This document shows, one piece after another, positions 36,204 through 45,585 of a stretch of 64,000 nucleotides of DNA. The notes below the pieces were generated by a model. That model did no database searches and had not been told where the DNA came from. It saw only the letters and a program-made list of their open reading frames with translations. The stretch spans positions 868,001 through 932,000 of the forward strand of contig NZ_NIDE01000004.1 of NCBI RefSeq assembly GCF_002197845.1, in the 5' to 3' direction. This stretch comes from Fimbriiglobus ruber (GTDB taxonomy: Bacteria; Planctomycetota; Planctomycetia; Gemmatales; Gemmataceae). The position numbers were made by a program, and so were the translations under genes. Each line of letters starts with the position of its first letter. Positions within the stretch are counted from its first letter, which is position 1.

Positions 36204-36638
36204 TTCCCGACCCCGATCGCGACGACGGCGGAGCGACGGCCGGCGCCGTTGCTCTGGCCGCCGAGTGGGCTTGTGTCTCACAGTCGAATATAACTTGGAA
36301 CCTCATGAACACGTCCACTGCCTGTGCGATCATACGACGGTGCCCCTCTTTTGCATTTCACTTAATTCCTTGTGTTGCAACGCTCTCAGCAAATCGAAAC
36401 CGAATGGTTTCCAGGTAGATTATTTGAAGTCGTGGAGCCGACGGAACGTCGTCCGCCAAAGGGACGATCACCCTAGACGGGAAGCCACTGCGGAGTACGA
36501 CACCGCGGGCTCTTTCTGTTTGACTCGTTCCGTTTTGTGCCGCCGTTTGGGGGCCCGGGCTGCTCGAATACGCTATAAATGAACCGGAAATGGTTTCTGC
36601 AACCTGACAGCCTTATTCCTCTTCACCCACCTCCACTG
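36204..36638. other. Intergenic region after the anti-sigma gene
   Basis: About 435 bases, richer in A and T near 36300-36480. No supported gene. The 36579 ATG in frame with the next gene lies in this interval; I do not use it, as the peptide it would add has no family features. Confidence 0.45.
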
Positions 36639-37517
36639 ATGCCCCATCTCTTCCTCGCCGCGGGACACAACGGCACCCGGCTGACGTCGCCGGACGGTAA
36701 AGCCTGGTCGCCCCCCATGATCGGGAAAGAGGGTGAGACGTACCGCGCGGCCGCGGCCGGGAACGGGCGGTTCGTCGCTATTGGGAGCTACGGCAGCGGA
36801 AACATCTTCGCCACGACGGCCGACGGCCAGACTTGGAAGACGTCATTTCAAGACGGCAAGTACTCGCGATACCTCCGCGGCATCGGGTTCGGCAACGGGA
36901 TCTTCCTCGGCGTCGGCGGCGACCCCGGATCGGTCGGGAGCGGGAGCCCGTTCGTGTACACGAGCCCGGACGGCGAGAAGTGGGACGGGCCGCACGACGC
37001 CCCGGGCAAGTTCATCATCCGCCGGGTCGCGTTCGGCAACCGGCGGTTCGTCGGGGTCGGCGACCGCGGCCGGCGGGCGACCTCCCCGGACGGCCGCAAG
37101 TGGACCGACGCGCCGGACGCCAAGGCGATTGACACCCTGGTCGACGTCGCGTTCGGCAACGGGACGTTCGTCGGCGTCGGGTTGCACGGCCTGCGAATCC
37201 GGACGGCCGACGGGCTGAAATGGACCGACCGCCAGACCGGCGAAGAGGGCGAACACCTCAACGCGGTCGTCTGGGCCGGCGACCGCTTCGTCGCGGTCGG
37301 TGCCGGGGTGACAGCCGTCTCCCGCGACGGCCTGAAGTGGGAGCGCATCCCGAACACGAACGCCCCGCTCACCGTCGCACATGGCAACGGCGTATTCGTC
37401 GGCCCGCGGTGGAAGGGTAAGCTCGTGCGGTCGACCGATGGCATCAAGTGGGACGAGACCCACGCCATCGAACACCACATCGAAGCGGTCACGTACGGCG
37501 AAGTGGCCGCCTCCTGA
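36639..37517 (+). CDS. Beta-propeller repeat protein (BNR/Ycf48-like)
   Basis: A 292-residue protein built of repeats of 40-50 residues, each with the pattern T/TSxDG-x-x-W (for example LTSPDGKAWSPP, YTSPDGEKWDGP, ATSPDGRKWTDAPD, IRTADGLKWTDR, VSRDGLKWERIP). Each is preceded by a strand such as GNGRFVAIG or GNGTFVGVG. This is the pattern of sialidase-like Asp-box and photosystem II assembly factor Ycf48 propellers; six to seven blades fit the length. No signal peptide is seen with the start chosen (ATG 36639); the earlier ATG at 36579 would add 20 residues. Such proteins bind ligands or act as scaffolds; the role is unknown. Confidence 0.7.
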   Translation: MPHLFLAAGHNGTRLTSPDGKAWSPPMIGKEGETYRAAAAGNGRFVAIGSYGSGNIFATTADGQTWKTSFQDGKYSRYLRGIGFGNGIFLGVGGDPGSVGSGSPFVYTSPDGEKWDGPHDAPGKFIIRRVAFGNRRFVGVGDRGRRATSPDGRKWTDAPDAKAIDTLVDVAFGNGTFVGVGLHGLRIRTADGLKWTDRQTGEEGEHLNAVVWAGDRFVAVGAGVTAVSRDGLKWERIPNTNAPLTVAHGNGVFVGPRWKGKLVRSTDGIKWDETHAIEHHIEAVTYGEVAAS

Positions 37518-37782
37518 GCAAACATGACCGGATGTAGTGTGTGCAGAATGTGAAAAAACAAGGGTGAGGACCCCCGCCCCCGTCCGCCCAGTTAGCCTGC
37601 TTTCCTGATTCCCGAATGGTCAAACAAAAAGCAGCGGAATAATCCGCAGAATCCAAAAATTAAAACCCCTTGCAATCGGCTTTGAGGGGACTAATAATCG
37701 GTTCTCCCCAGCCCGAGTGGGGTAACGATCGCGGGTGTGGGCCCGCGGACGAGACGCAAGTTTCCACGAGGAGTTCCACGAG

Positions 37783-38340
37783 ATGATCCGCAAGCTGTTC
37801 GCGACCACCGCCGCCATCGCCTTGGTCGCCGGGTTTGCCGGCGCCGCCGAACTGAAGTCCGGTCCGCAGCCGGGCGAGAAGGTTCCTGGCCCGTTCGTCC
37901 CGCTGAACATCAACGGCGGCAGCGCCGGCGAAAAGCACTGCCTCTACTGCGAAAACGGCACCAACCCGGTCGTCATGATCTTCGCCCGGACGCCCGAGTG
38001 CCCCGGCACCCAGAAGCTCATCAAGGCCGTCGACGAAACGACCGCCAAGAACAGCAGCTGCAAGATGGGCAGCTTCGTGGTGTTCCTGTCAGACGAAGAA
38101 AAGCTCGACGCCAAGCTGAAGGAAATGGCCGAGAAAGAAAAGCTCAAGAAGTTGGTTCTCTCGATCGACAGCCCGTCCGGCCCGCAAAAGTACAACGTCA
38201 ACAAAGACGCCGACCTCACCGTCGTCCTCTACACGGACCGCGAAGTGAAGGTCAGCCACGCCTTCAAGAAGGGCGAAATCAAGGACGCCGACATCGAAGC
38301 GATCCTGAAGGACGTCTCCAAGATCCTGCCGACCAAGTAA
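37783..38340 (+). CDS. Secreted thioredoxin-like fold protein
   Basis: A 185-residue protein with a signal peptide (MIRKLFATTAAIALVAGFAG, cut near AGAAE). The mature part has the pattern of a thioredoxin-like or redoxin domain: PGPFVPLNINGGSAGEKHCL, then PVVMIFARTPECPGTQKLIK, FVVFLSDEEK, and VLYTDREVKVSHAFKKGEI. The pair CLYC (residues about 52-55) has the right C-x-x-C spacing, although it is not the usual active-site position. Similar secreted proteins are frequent in planctomycetes, with unknown function. It ends at a strong, large-loop terminator and stands alone. Confidence 0.7.
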   Translation: MIRKLFATTAAIALVAGFAGAAELKSGPQPGEKVPGPFVPLNINGGSAGEKHCLYCENGTNPVVMIFARTPECPGTQKLIKAVDETTAKNSSCKMGSFVVFLSDEEKLDAKLKEMAEKEKLKKLVLSIDSPSGPQKYNVNKDADLTVVLYTDREVKVSHAFKKGEIKDADIEAILKDVSKILPTK

Positions 38341-38376
38341 CTCGCCCGGCCGGGACTGATTAACCGGCCGCGAGAG

Positions 38377-38444
38377 CGAAACCGCCCCGTTTCTTTTGCC
38401 ACAACCCTTGGGTGGCTTAGAGACGGGGCGGTTTCGTTTTTTTT
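38377..38444 (+). terminator. Intrinsic terminator with long loop
   Basis: A perfect 14-bp stem (CGAAACCGCCCCGT with ACGGGGCGGTTTCG) encloses a 32-base loop, and eight T follow. It ends the thioredoxin-like gene. The next 275 bases up to the DUF1552 gene carry no visible feature except a probable promoter. Confidence 0.85.
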
Positions 38445-38719
38445 CCGTTAGCTCCGAGTGGAGTGGGCTGGGGCGAGTTCACGCGGTACTCTGGGAAAAG
38501 CGTGTGGGGCAGGACTCGAAATGGACCTTCGAGTGCGTTCTCTTTTTGTCTCTCTTCCCGACTTCTCCCCCTTGCACCACCCCGACCACACAGAATATTC
38601 TAACAATCACTCATGATTTCTCAGAGCTGAGGTCGCTCATAAAAAGTTGACTCTTCCCGCGGAACGTGAGAAGATTTTTCTAATCCCACCGCTTGGTTCC
38701 CTTCCCTCCTGACGCCACC

Positions 38720-39976
38720 ATGCCTTCATCCTTCTCTCCCGCCCCTCGGCCGTTATCGCGTCGTACCTTCCTCCGTGGAGCAGGGGTTGCGGTCGCCTTA
38801 CCGTTGCTCGATTCCATGCGGCCAGCTCTCGCTGCTGGGAAACCAGACCTTCCCCGGCGGATGGTCTGCATCGAGACCAATATGGGCATTCTGCCCCAGT
38901 TCTTCTTCCCCGAGAAAGCGGGCCTGGATTACAAACTCACCCCGTACCTGGAACGGATGGCCGCCTTCCGCGACCACTTCACCGTGTTTTCGGGGGTCAG
39001 CCTCCCGGGGGTGACCGGCGGGCACTCGGCCGAGAAATGCTTCCTCACCGGCACCCCGCACCCCGAGCGGGGCGGATTCCGCAACTGGGTGTCGCTCGAC
39101 CAGTACGCGGCCGAGCAGATTGGCAGTCGCACTCGCTATCCGTCACTCGTCCTCGGCGTCGGCAACGAAGGGCAGACCCTGAGCTACACCCGCAGTGGGG
39201 CTCCCATTCCGATCGAGCGGAGCGCGCGGAAGTTGTTCGAGAAGCTGTTCGTTCAGGGCAAGCCCGACGAAGTGGTGAACGCCGTCAACGCCCTGCGGCA
39301 AGGCCGCAGCACCCTCGACTTCGTCGGCGACCAATCGAAGCGACTTGCGAAGTCGTTGCCACCGGCCGACCGCCAGCGGCTCGATCAGTACCTCACCAGC
39401 GTCCGCGACCTGGAACAACGTCTTCACAGCGCGGAAGAGTGGGAGCAGAAGCCGAAACCGAAGGTGACGGCCGCCCCGCCCGAAGATATCAAGGACGGCC
39501 GCGAGTTCGCACGCCAGTCGCGGACCATGTTCGACGTGATCCAACTGGCCCTGGCGACCGATTCATCCCGGCTCGTGTCGGTGTTCGTGGACGCCACGGC
39601 GATTCACAACATCACCCACCACGGCAACCGGCCGGAGGTTCTCGCCGAGTTACGCGCGAAAGAAGAAGGGCAGTTCGACGCGCTGGCCGCGTTCCTCAAA
39701 ACCCTGTCGTCAGTCAAGGAAGAAGGAGACACGCTCCTCGATCGGACGATGGTGCTTTACGGCACCTGTATGGGCAGCGCCAACTCGCACGCAAACAACA
39801 ACCTGCCGGTCCTCCTCGCTGGCGGGGGTTTCCGACACGGCCAGCACCTGGCATTCGACACGCAAAACAACTACCCGCTCACGAACCTCTACGTGTCCAT
39901 GTTGCAGCGATTGGGGATCGAAACCCGCGAGTTTTCGACCGGCCGTGGAACGATGCGCGGGATGGAAGTCGTCTAA
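38720..39976 (+). CDS. DUF1552 protein with Tat signal
   Basis: A 418-residue member of the DUF1552 family, largely restricted to planctomycetes, verrucomicrobia and a few others. It begins with a twin-arginine signal (LSRRTFLRGAGVAVALPLL), so it is exported folded, presumably with a bound metal or cofactor. The core shows the family features GVTGGHSAEKCFLTG, ERSARKLFEKLFVQGK, and near the end DRTMVLYGTCMGSANSHANN, in line with the alkaline phosphatase-type fold proposed for these. The start is ATG 38720. It is co-directional with the DUF1592-type protein 61 bases downstream, its usual genomic partner. Confidence 0.9.
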   Translation: MPSSFSPAPRPLSRRTFLRGAGVAVALPLLDSMRPALAAGKPDLPRRMVCIETNMGILPQFFFPEKAGLDYKLTPYLERMAAFRDHFTVFSGVSLPGVTGGHSAEKCFLTGTPHPERGGFRNWVSLDQYAAEQIGSRTRYPSLVLGVGNEGQTLSYTRSGAPIPIERSARKLFEKLFVQGKPDEVVNAVNALRQGRSTLDFVGDQSKRLAKSLPPADRQRLDQYLTSVRDLEQRLHSAEEWEQKPKPKVTAAPPEDIKDGREFARQSRTMFDVIQLALATDSSRLVSVFVDATAIHNITHHGNRPEVLAELRAKEEGQFDALAAFLKTLSSVKEEGDTLLDRTMVLYGTCMGSANSHANNNLPVLLAGGGFRHGQHLAFDTQNNYPLTNLYVSMLQRLGIETREFSTGRGTMRGMEVV

Positions 39977-40037
39977 CACCCCGCGGGTCGAAGTCCCGGC
40001 TCGCTTACGCATCTCTCCTCGTTCGCATACCGCCGCC

Positions 40038-42650
40038 ATGAAGCTGCTCTCCCGCATCGCCGCCGTATGCCTGATCGCCTTCGTAATTCCTGTCTCCGGG
40101 CGGGCTGGGCCACCGGACAAGTTCTTCGAGGCGCATTGCCACGGGTGTCACGACGCGGCCAACAAACAAGGCAGCCTCGACCTGACGGCTCTGAAATTTG
40201 ACCCAGCCGACGCAGACAACCTGGCCCGCTGGGTGACGGTCCACGACCGCATCGCGGCCGGGGAAATGCCGCCGAAGCGGAAGCCCCGCCCGCCCGCGGA
40301 TGATGCCACCGCCGTCACGAAATGGCTACACGATGAGTTGGTCGGAGCGGAGCGCAAGGCAGCCGCCCGGGACGGTCGGACGCGCCTTCGCCGACTCACT
40401 CGCGTCGAGTACGAAAACACCATCCGCGACCTGTTCGACCTCCCCGGCCTGTTGCTCCAGAGCGACCTCCCGGCCGATGGCTCAGTCAACGGCTTCGACC
40501 GAAACGCGGACGCCCTCGAACTGTCGCACGTCACGCTGGCCAAGTACCTCGAAGCGGCCGACCGCGCCCTCGATATGGCCATCGCCACCCGACCGCGGCC
40601 GCCGGCGCCGATCAAACAGCGGATCTCCCTTGCGAACCCGCACGGGTTCGTCGCCCACGTCCTCCTCCACGGCGACGGGGTACTCCTCAAAAACAAGAAG
40701 CCGGACCCGGATTTCCCGCCTGCCGGTGCCCACGAACACCTCGACCAGGGAGCCCACGAGCGGATGGGCTCGTTCCACAACGGGGCGACCGTCGGCTTGT
40801 TCCGGCCCGAGGACGAGTCGTTCAGCCCGTACTTCAACGAGTTCGTTGCCATCTACCCCGGCCGCTACCGGCTGGCGACTTCCCTCTGGAGCTTCGCGTG
40901 GGATAAGGGCGAGGTGAAACCGTCGCGGGGAACCGAGGCTGCCCGGCTTTCGATCGTGCAACTCGTCGGCGACGGCCGCGGCGGTGGCCACCCGAGTACC
41001 GTTCTGGGCTACTTCGACGCCCCATCGCTGAACGAACAGAAGCACGAGGTCGTCACGTGGCTGAACCCGCGGGAGACGATCGGGTTCAACGCCGCTTCGC
41101 TGGCGGCCGCCCACACCCGCGGGCCGAAGCGGGCGCTGGGGTTCACCGGCCCCGGAATCGCGTGCGACTACCTGGACGTGGAAGGGCCGCTGCACAACAC
41201 CTGGCCACCGACCGGCCACAAGCGATTGTTCGGCGACCTGCCCATCCGGGAGTTCAAGCCAGCCGAGCATCCCGGCGTCCACGCTCCGAAGCGCATGCCG
41301 GATCGTCAGCAGCTCATGGGCAAGAACAAGCCCGACCCGGTGGACGGCATCTGGACCGCGACCAGTGATCAACCACTGGTCGATGCCGACAAGTTGCTGG
41401 CCTCATTCCTACCGCGAGCGTTCCGCCGCCCGGTGGCGGACGAGGTTCGCAAGGAATACATCGCCCTGGTCGACAATCGGCTGAAAGCCGGCGACGCATT
41501 CGAGACGGCTATGCGCTGGGCATACCGGGCGGCTCTTTGCTCCCCGGACTTCCTCTACCACATCGAGCCGGCCGGCGAGTTGGACGATTATGCCATTGCT
41601 TGTCGGTTGTCGTACTTCCTCTGGAACTCGATGCCCGACGACAAACTTGTGGAATTGGCTTCGTTTGGTAAATTGCGTCTTCCGGGCGTCCTGCGGGCGG
41701 AAATCGGCCGCTTACTGGCTGATCCCCGGTCTCAACGATTCATCGAAGACTTCCTCGGTCAATGGCTTAAACTTCGCCAGATCGCGGCCAACGATCCGGA
41801 CCGCAAGCTTTACCCGGAGTTTAGTCTGTATTTACAGGATTCGATGTTGGCCGAGTCACGCGCGTACTTCCGCGACCTGCTCGACAGCAATCGACCCGCT
41901 GATTACCTGGTGAAGTCCGATTACGCCATGCTCAACGGCCGACTTGCGGTCCATTACGGCGTACCCGGGGTGAGCGGTTCGCAGGTCCGCCGGATACAAT
42001 TGCCGCCGGGTACGGCGCGGGGTGCGTTCCTTACGCAAGCTGCGGTCCTCAAAGTAACGGCCAACGGCACGACCACTTCGCCGGTCCCGCGGGGGGCGTT
42101 CGTACTCGACAGGCTACTCGGCCGCCCACCTGCTCCGCCGCCACCGAATATCCCAGCCGTCGAGCCAGATGTCCGGGGGGCGACCACCATCCGCGAGCAG
42201 TTGGCCAAACACCGGGCCGACGCGACGTGTGCTTCATGTCACGCGAAGATCGATCCGCCCGGATTCGCGCTGGAAGAGTTCGACGTGATCGGCGGCCATC
42301 GCGCCCGCTACCGCTCGCTTGAGAAAGGTGACCCGGCCCCGCGGGGCAACATCGACCCGTTCATCGGCATCGGGTTCAAGCTCGGCCCGAAGGTCGATTC
42401 GAGCGGGACGTTGCCGGACGGGCGGAACTTCACCGGATTCGCTGAGTTCCAGGGCTTGCTCGCGGCCGACCGGGACCAGTTGTCGACCAATCTCGCCCGC
42501 CAACTCGCGGTCTACTCGACCGGCCGCGGGGTGTCGTTCGCCGACCGGGACGATCTCGCGGCCATCGTCGCCGCCACCAACCGGGGCGGTGGCGGCATTC
42601 GTACCCTGCTCGACGAAGTGATCGCGAGCCGGCTATTCCGCACTCGCTGA
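40038..42650 (+). CDS. DUF1592/DUF1588-type cytochrome-like secreted protein
   Basis: An 870-residue protein typical of planctomycetes, containing in order a c-type heme site (CHGCH, residues 34-38, PSCyt-like), DUF1587 (DGRTRLRRLTRVEYENTIRD), DUF1592 (SYFLWNSMPDDKLVELAS), DUF1588 (GAFLTQAAVLKVTANGTTTS and a second heme-like CASCH) and DUF1585 near the C-terminus. A signal peptide precedes the heme site. It pairs with the DUF1552 protein upstream, the standard arrangement. The CxxCH motifs suggest binding of two hemes and a role in periplasmic electron transfer, perhaps in polymer breakdown; that is inference. The ATG at 40038 starts the signal peptide. Confidence 0.93.
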   Translation: MKLLSRIAAVCLIAFVIPVSGRAGPPDKFFEAHCHGCHDAANKQGSLDLTALKFDPADADNLARWVTVHDRIAAGEMPPKRKPRPPADDATAVTKWLHDELVGAERKAAARDGRTRLRRLTRVEYENTIRDLFDLPGLLLQSDLPADGSVNGFDRNADALELSHVTLAKYLEAADRALDMAIATRPRPPAPIKQRISLANPHGFVAHVLLHGDGVLLKNKKPDPDFPPAGAHEHLDQGAHERMGSFHNGATVGLFRPEDESFSPYFNEFVAIYPGRYRLATSLWSFAWDKGEVKPSRGTEAARLSIVQLVGDGRGGGHPSTVLGYFDAPSLNEQKHEVVTWLNPRETIGFNAASLAAAHTRGPKRALGFTGPGIACDYLDVEGPLHNTWPPTGHKRLFGDLPIREFKPAEHPGVHAPKRMPDRQQLMGKNKPDPVDGIWTATSDQPLVDADKLLASFLPRAFRRPVADEVRKEYIALVDNRLKAGDAFETAMRWAYRAALCSPDFLYHIEPAGELDDYAIACRLSYFLWNSMPDDKLVELASFGKLRLPGVLRAEIGRLLADPRSQRFIEDFLGQWLKLRQIAANDPDRKLYPEFSLYLQDSMLAESRAYFRDLLDSNRPADYLVKSDYAMLNGRLAVHYGVPGVSGSQVRRIQLPPGTARGAFLTQAAVLKVTANGTTTSPVPRGAFVLDRLLGRPPAPPPPNIPAVEPDVRGATTIREQLAKHRADATCASCHAKIDPPGFALEEFDVIGGHRARYRSLEKGDPAPRGNIDPFIGIGFKLGPKVDSSGTLPDGRNFTGFAEFQGLLAADRDQLSTNLARQLAVYSTGRGVSFADRDDLAAIVAATNRGGGGIRTLLDEVIASRLFRTR

Positions 42651-43178
42651 GCTTACCCATGAGATTGCCTGGTTTCATTCCCGTGCTGGCGGTCGGGCTG
42701 TGCCTCTTTGCTGTGGCGTGTACCTACGCAGCTGACGACAAGCCCGAGCAGGTTACGTACAAGCTCATCGGGCTATTCTCGAAGGACCGTGAAGACGATC
42801 TCCGCACGGCGTTTCGAGAATTGCCTGAGTTGACGCTGGTTTCTGTCAATTTTGATGAGGGCGAGATCACAGTCTCGCTCGTGCCGGGCAAAGTGTTCCC
42901 GTGGGCAAAGCCCAAGGACTTGGTCGAGCGGATTGATCAGAAACTACGGTCGGTGACGCATAGCACCTTCGGCGTGAAGCCGAGGCGAACCGTTCCGGCC
43001 GACAAGCTCCAGGCTGTCACGATCCCGGCCGAAGGACTCGATTGCAAGGGCTGCTGCTTGGCAGCTTACGAAGCCATCGCCACGATTGATGGCGTGGAAC
43101 AGGCGACGGCCAGTTTCAAAGACGGCCGCGTGACCGCCCGGATCGACCCGACGAAGACCGACCGGGCCAAGTTATACT

Positions 43179-43745
43179 TTACGCGTCCAGGAGTGACACA
43201 TTGTCCCACGTCTGGAATTTGTGGGTCATCAGGGTCGCCAGTTTCTCTCGGTGTTTCGTCGGCAGATCCGCCAAGCAATGGTCGATGGCCTCCTGGAACT
43301 TCTTGAAGTCCTGATGGTGGCGGCTGTTCAACGCCTCCTTCTTCACGAACTTCCAGAGTCGCTCGATCAAGTTCAGGTTCGGCGAATACGACGGCAGGAA
43401 CAACAACTCGATCCCGAGTGCCTTGGCCGTGTGCTCCACCAGCGCGCACCGCTGGTAGCGGGCGTTGTCGAGTACCAGCGTGATCGGCAATGACCCACCG
43501 AGGGCCGCGATCTTGCGGAGCAACGCACACACCGAGGTGGCCGTGATGTACGTCGTGTTGATTTCTGTCACCAGCTCGTGCGTGACCGCGTTCAGCGCAC
43601 CCAGCACGTTGTACCTCTGCCGTCCCGACGCGGCCCGGACATGTAACCGGACGAAGCACCACACCCACCCCAGGAACGACGCCAAGACGAAGTGCGACGC
43701 GTCCACGAAGTACACCGTCCGCTTACCGTCGCGGGCTTCCGCCAA
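43179..43745 (-). CDS. IS630-family transposase, DDE catalytic part (ORF B)
   Basis: Catalytic half of the transposase, 188 residues from the first usable TTG. The DDE triad is visible: TVYFVDASHF (first D), ITLVLDNARYQRC (second D) and FLPSYSPNLNLIERLWKFVK (E). The stop codon TAA lies inside the left inverted repeat. ORF B overlaps the end of ORF A by 23 bases in another frame, and a T6A4 run (43765-43774 in the reverse sense) lies just ahead of the overlap. It is expected to be made as an ORF A-B fusion by slippage. Confidence 0.9.
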   Translation of the reverse strand: MAEARDGKRTVYFVDASHFVLASFLGWVWCFVRLHVRAASGRQRYNVLGALNAVTHELVTEINTTYITATSVCALLRKIAALGGSLPITLVLDNARYQRCALVEHTAKALGIELLFLPSYSPNLNLIERLWKFVKKEALNSRHHQDFKKFQEAIDHCLADLPTKHREKLATLMTHKFQTWDNVSLLDA

Positions 43746-44247
43746 CTTCGGTTCCAGTTCCGTCTTTTAAAAAATCCGCCTGCGTGCGGGCGTGTTCGTC
43801 GACCGTTTTCTTGGGCGGCACCGGGATGGGTGCCACCTTCAGGCATTTCATCCCCAGATCCTCTTTCAAGAACTGGCGCACCCGCGACGCCTTGCGTCGG
43901 ACGCCCGTCAGGTCCTCGATCCGCCGCGCCGCCTCGTGGGCCGTGTGCGGCGGGTGCCGGCGAAACGCGTCTTCGATCGTCCCGTGATGCGGTGTCAGCG
44001 CACTGGGTTGGCCCTTCCAGCCGAACGATCGGACCCCATCCAGACCCTTCGCCGCATAGATCCGCAGGGTCCGCTGCACCGTGGAGCGCGACACGTTGGC
44101 CAACTCCGCGATCCGACTGTGCGTCACGTTCCGGGTCTTGAGCCAGAGAATCTCCATCCGCTCTTGGACACGCGGGTCCGGGTGCCGATAGCGCGCGTCC
44201 GCGATCGCTTGGACCACGGGTTCGGGAAACGAATATTGGGGACGCAT
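43723..44247 (-). CDS. IS630-family transposase, DNA-binding part (ORF A)
   Basis: A 174-residue N-terminal part with two helix-turn-helix units typical of IS630: SRIAELANVSRSTVQRTLRI and the following winged region (EAARRIEDLTGVRRKASRV). It binds the terminal repeats. Translation alone would end at GGSPRR; slippage by one base near the T6A4 run would extend it into ORF B, which lies in the +1 frame. ATG at 44247 is used. Confidence 0.88.
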   Translation of the reverse strand: MRPQYSFPEPVVQAIADARYRHPDPRVQERMEILWLKTRNVTHSRIAELANVSRSTVQRTLRIYAAKGLDGVRSFGWKGQPSALTPHHGTIEDAFRRHPPHTAHEAARRIEDLTGVRRKASRVRQFLKEDLGMKCLKVAPIPVPPKKTVDEHARTQADFLKDGTGTEVGGSPRR

Positions 44248-44576
44248 CCTTGCCCTCCCGCAGACGGATCGGTGAAGGATCTATCCTCCGCTATCCAGGC
44301 CTGGTTGCTCAAGGCCGACTTGTGTCACTTCAGGCGAGTCCGAGAATAATTGAAGCGCTCCGCAAGAAGGGTGTGACGGTCGGGGGAAAATGACGGTTCA
44401 TGAGACGGCAGAAGTAGAAGGGCGTAACCATCCCGCCGCAATCGCCCCTGCACCAGCGCTCGGCGCGGGTCTCCGACCCCGTCGTTCGGCTCGACCGAAG
44501 GTCTCCGCTCTTGACGCGCGCCGCGGTCGCGGCACGCCTTCAGCATGTAAAACTGCTTCCACACCAGTGAAGGAGG

Positions 44577-45293
44577 TTACTTCACGGTCAACAGCTTGTC
44601 TTCCTTCGGGAACGTTTCGAGTACCAGCCCCTTGAAGTGGATTTCCTGGTTCTGATTGTTGGAGTGCAATTGCAGACCGATCGGAGCGGCTTGGATCGTC
44701 TCCGGCTTCGGATCCCGCCAGTCGACGACGGCCGAGCCGTTGACCGCCACGCGGACGCGGTTGCCCTGGGCCAGAATTTCGATGTCGTTCCAGTCGTGCT
44801 GCTTGCCGACCTTCTTCGCCGGGCCGCCATCGACGGGGAGCCCGTTGCGACCGAACAGGTCGTACATGCCGTAGCCGGACGGGAACATGACGAGGTGACC
44901 GGCGTAGGTGTGCGCCGTGCGGTCCTTCTCCGGGTCTTTGCTGACTTCTGGCTTCACCTTGCCCCAGAAGGCCACGCCCGAATGCATCTCCGACTCCACG
45001 AGTTTGCTCGCGAACGTCAGCCGGAAATCGGTGTACTTGTCCTTGGTCAGGAGGTAAGTGCTGAACTTGATGGGCGTGGTGTTCTTCGCGACGATCACGC
45101 CGTCCTTCACGCTCCAGAGGTCTTCGTAACCGACCCATCCGGCGAGCGTCTTGCCGTCGAACAGATGGATCGTTTCCGACTTGCCTTCGAGCGGTTTCAC
45201 GACAGGCGTTTCCGCCTTCAACGGCGGTTTGGATTGGGCGGCGGCGACGCCGCAGACGCCAACGAGGACGAGGAGCGAGGCGGTGATACGCAT
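44577..45293 (-). CDS. Secreted DUF1080 protein (3-keto-disaccharide hydrolase family)
   Basis: A 238-residue exported protein with a signal peptide (MRITASLLVLVGVCGVAAAQ). The mature domain has the DUF1080 jelly-roll features LFDGKTLAGWVGYEDLWSVKDG, FRLTFASKLVESEMHSGVAF and ILAQGNRVRVAVNGSAVVDW, with the concanavalin-like fold. Some members act on 3-keto-glycosides, and many planctomycete copies have no known substrate. The ATG at 45293 begins the signal peptide; the frame is open further upstream, without features. It faces the interrupted HMA gene and stands alone. Confidence 0.9.
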   Translation of the reverse strand: MRITASLLVLVGVCGVAAAQSKPPLKAETPVVKPLEGKSETIHLFDGKTLAGWVGYEDLWSVKDGVIVAKNTTPIKFSTYLLTKDKYTDFRLTFASKLVESEMHSGVAFWGKVKPEVSKDPEKDRTAHTYAGHLVMFPSGYGMYDLFGRNGLPVDGGPAKKVGKQHDWNDIEILAQGNRVRVAVNGSAVVDWRDPKPETIQAAPIGLQLHSNNQNQEIHFKGLVLETFPKEDKLLTVK

Positions 45294-45585
45294 AAGTGGA
45301 TCCGGTGGAAAAGGAGAGGGTTCGTCGAGGAAGGATTGACATCTTACCAAAGCGCGATACCGGGTCCATCGTTTTCTGAGCCGGTAGCGGCCCGCGGTTC
45401 GTCCGCCCGGGTTTGGGCCGCGGATCAAACTGAGGCGGGGCGAATTCATCCCGGCGACCACTCCCGTTGACCGGAAATTGGGACGACCACCTTCTGTCGA
45501 ACCCTATTAGAAATGACCAGTGACTTTTTACGCCACGAGTACCCTGCGCCACACTGACTAGCGCCACACGCAATGACCACGATTA

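Larger units (their letters stand above)
43175..44346 (-). mobile_element. IS630-family insertion sequence
   Basis: A 1172-bp element flanked by a TA target duplication (43173-43174 and 44347-44348), the IS630/Tc1 hallmark. Its 26-base ends match at 15 positions; the inner nine (AGTGACACA) are identical. It holds two overlapping transposase frames on the minus strand. The insertion splits a metal-domain gene. Both open frames are free of stops, so the element could be active. Confidence 0.92.
42659..44393 (+). pseudogene. Secreted HMA (heavy-metal-associated) domain protein, split by an IS630 element
   Basis: The 5' part (42659-43174) encodes a signal peptide and two ferredoxin-like domains; the second has the metal-site-like LDCKGCCLAAYEAIATIDGV. 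The reading frame then enters the IS. After the IS (at 44349) the frame resumes as IEALRKKGVTVGGK and stops at 44391-44393. Removing the IS and one copy of the TA duplication restores AAG-TTA-ATT-GAA and a normal 186-codon gene. The gene starts eight bases after the DUF1592 gene, so it belonged to that operon. Without excision, the truncated protein would end 44 codons into the IS, at 43306. Confidence 0.88.
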
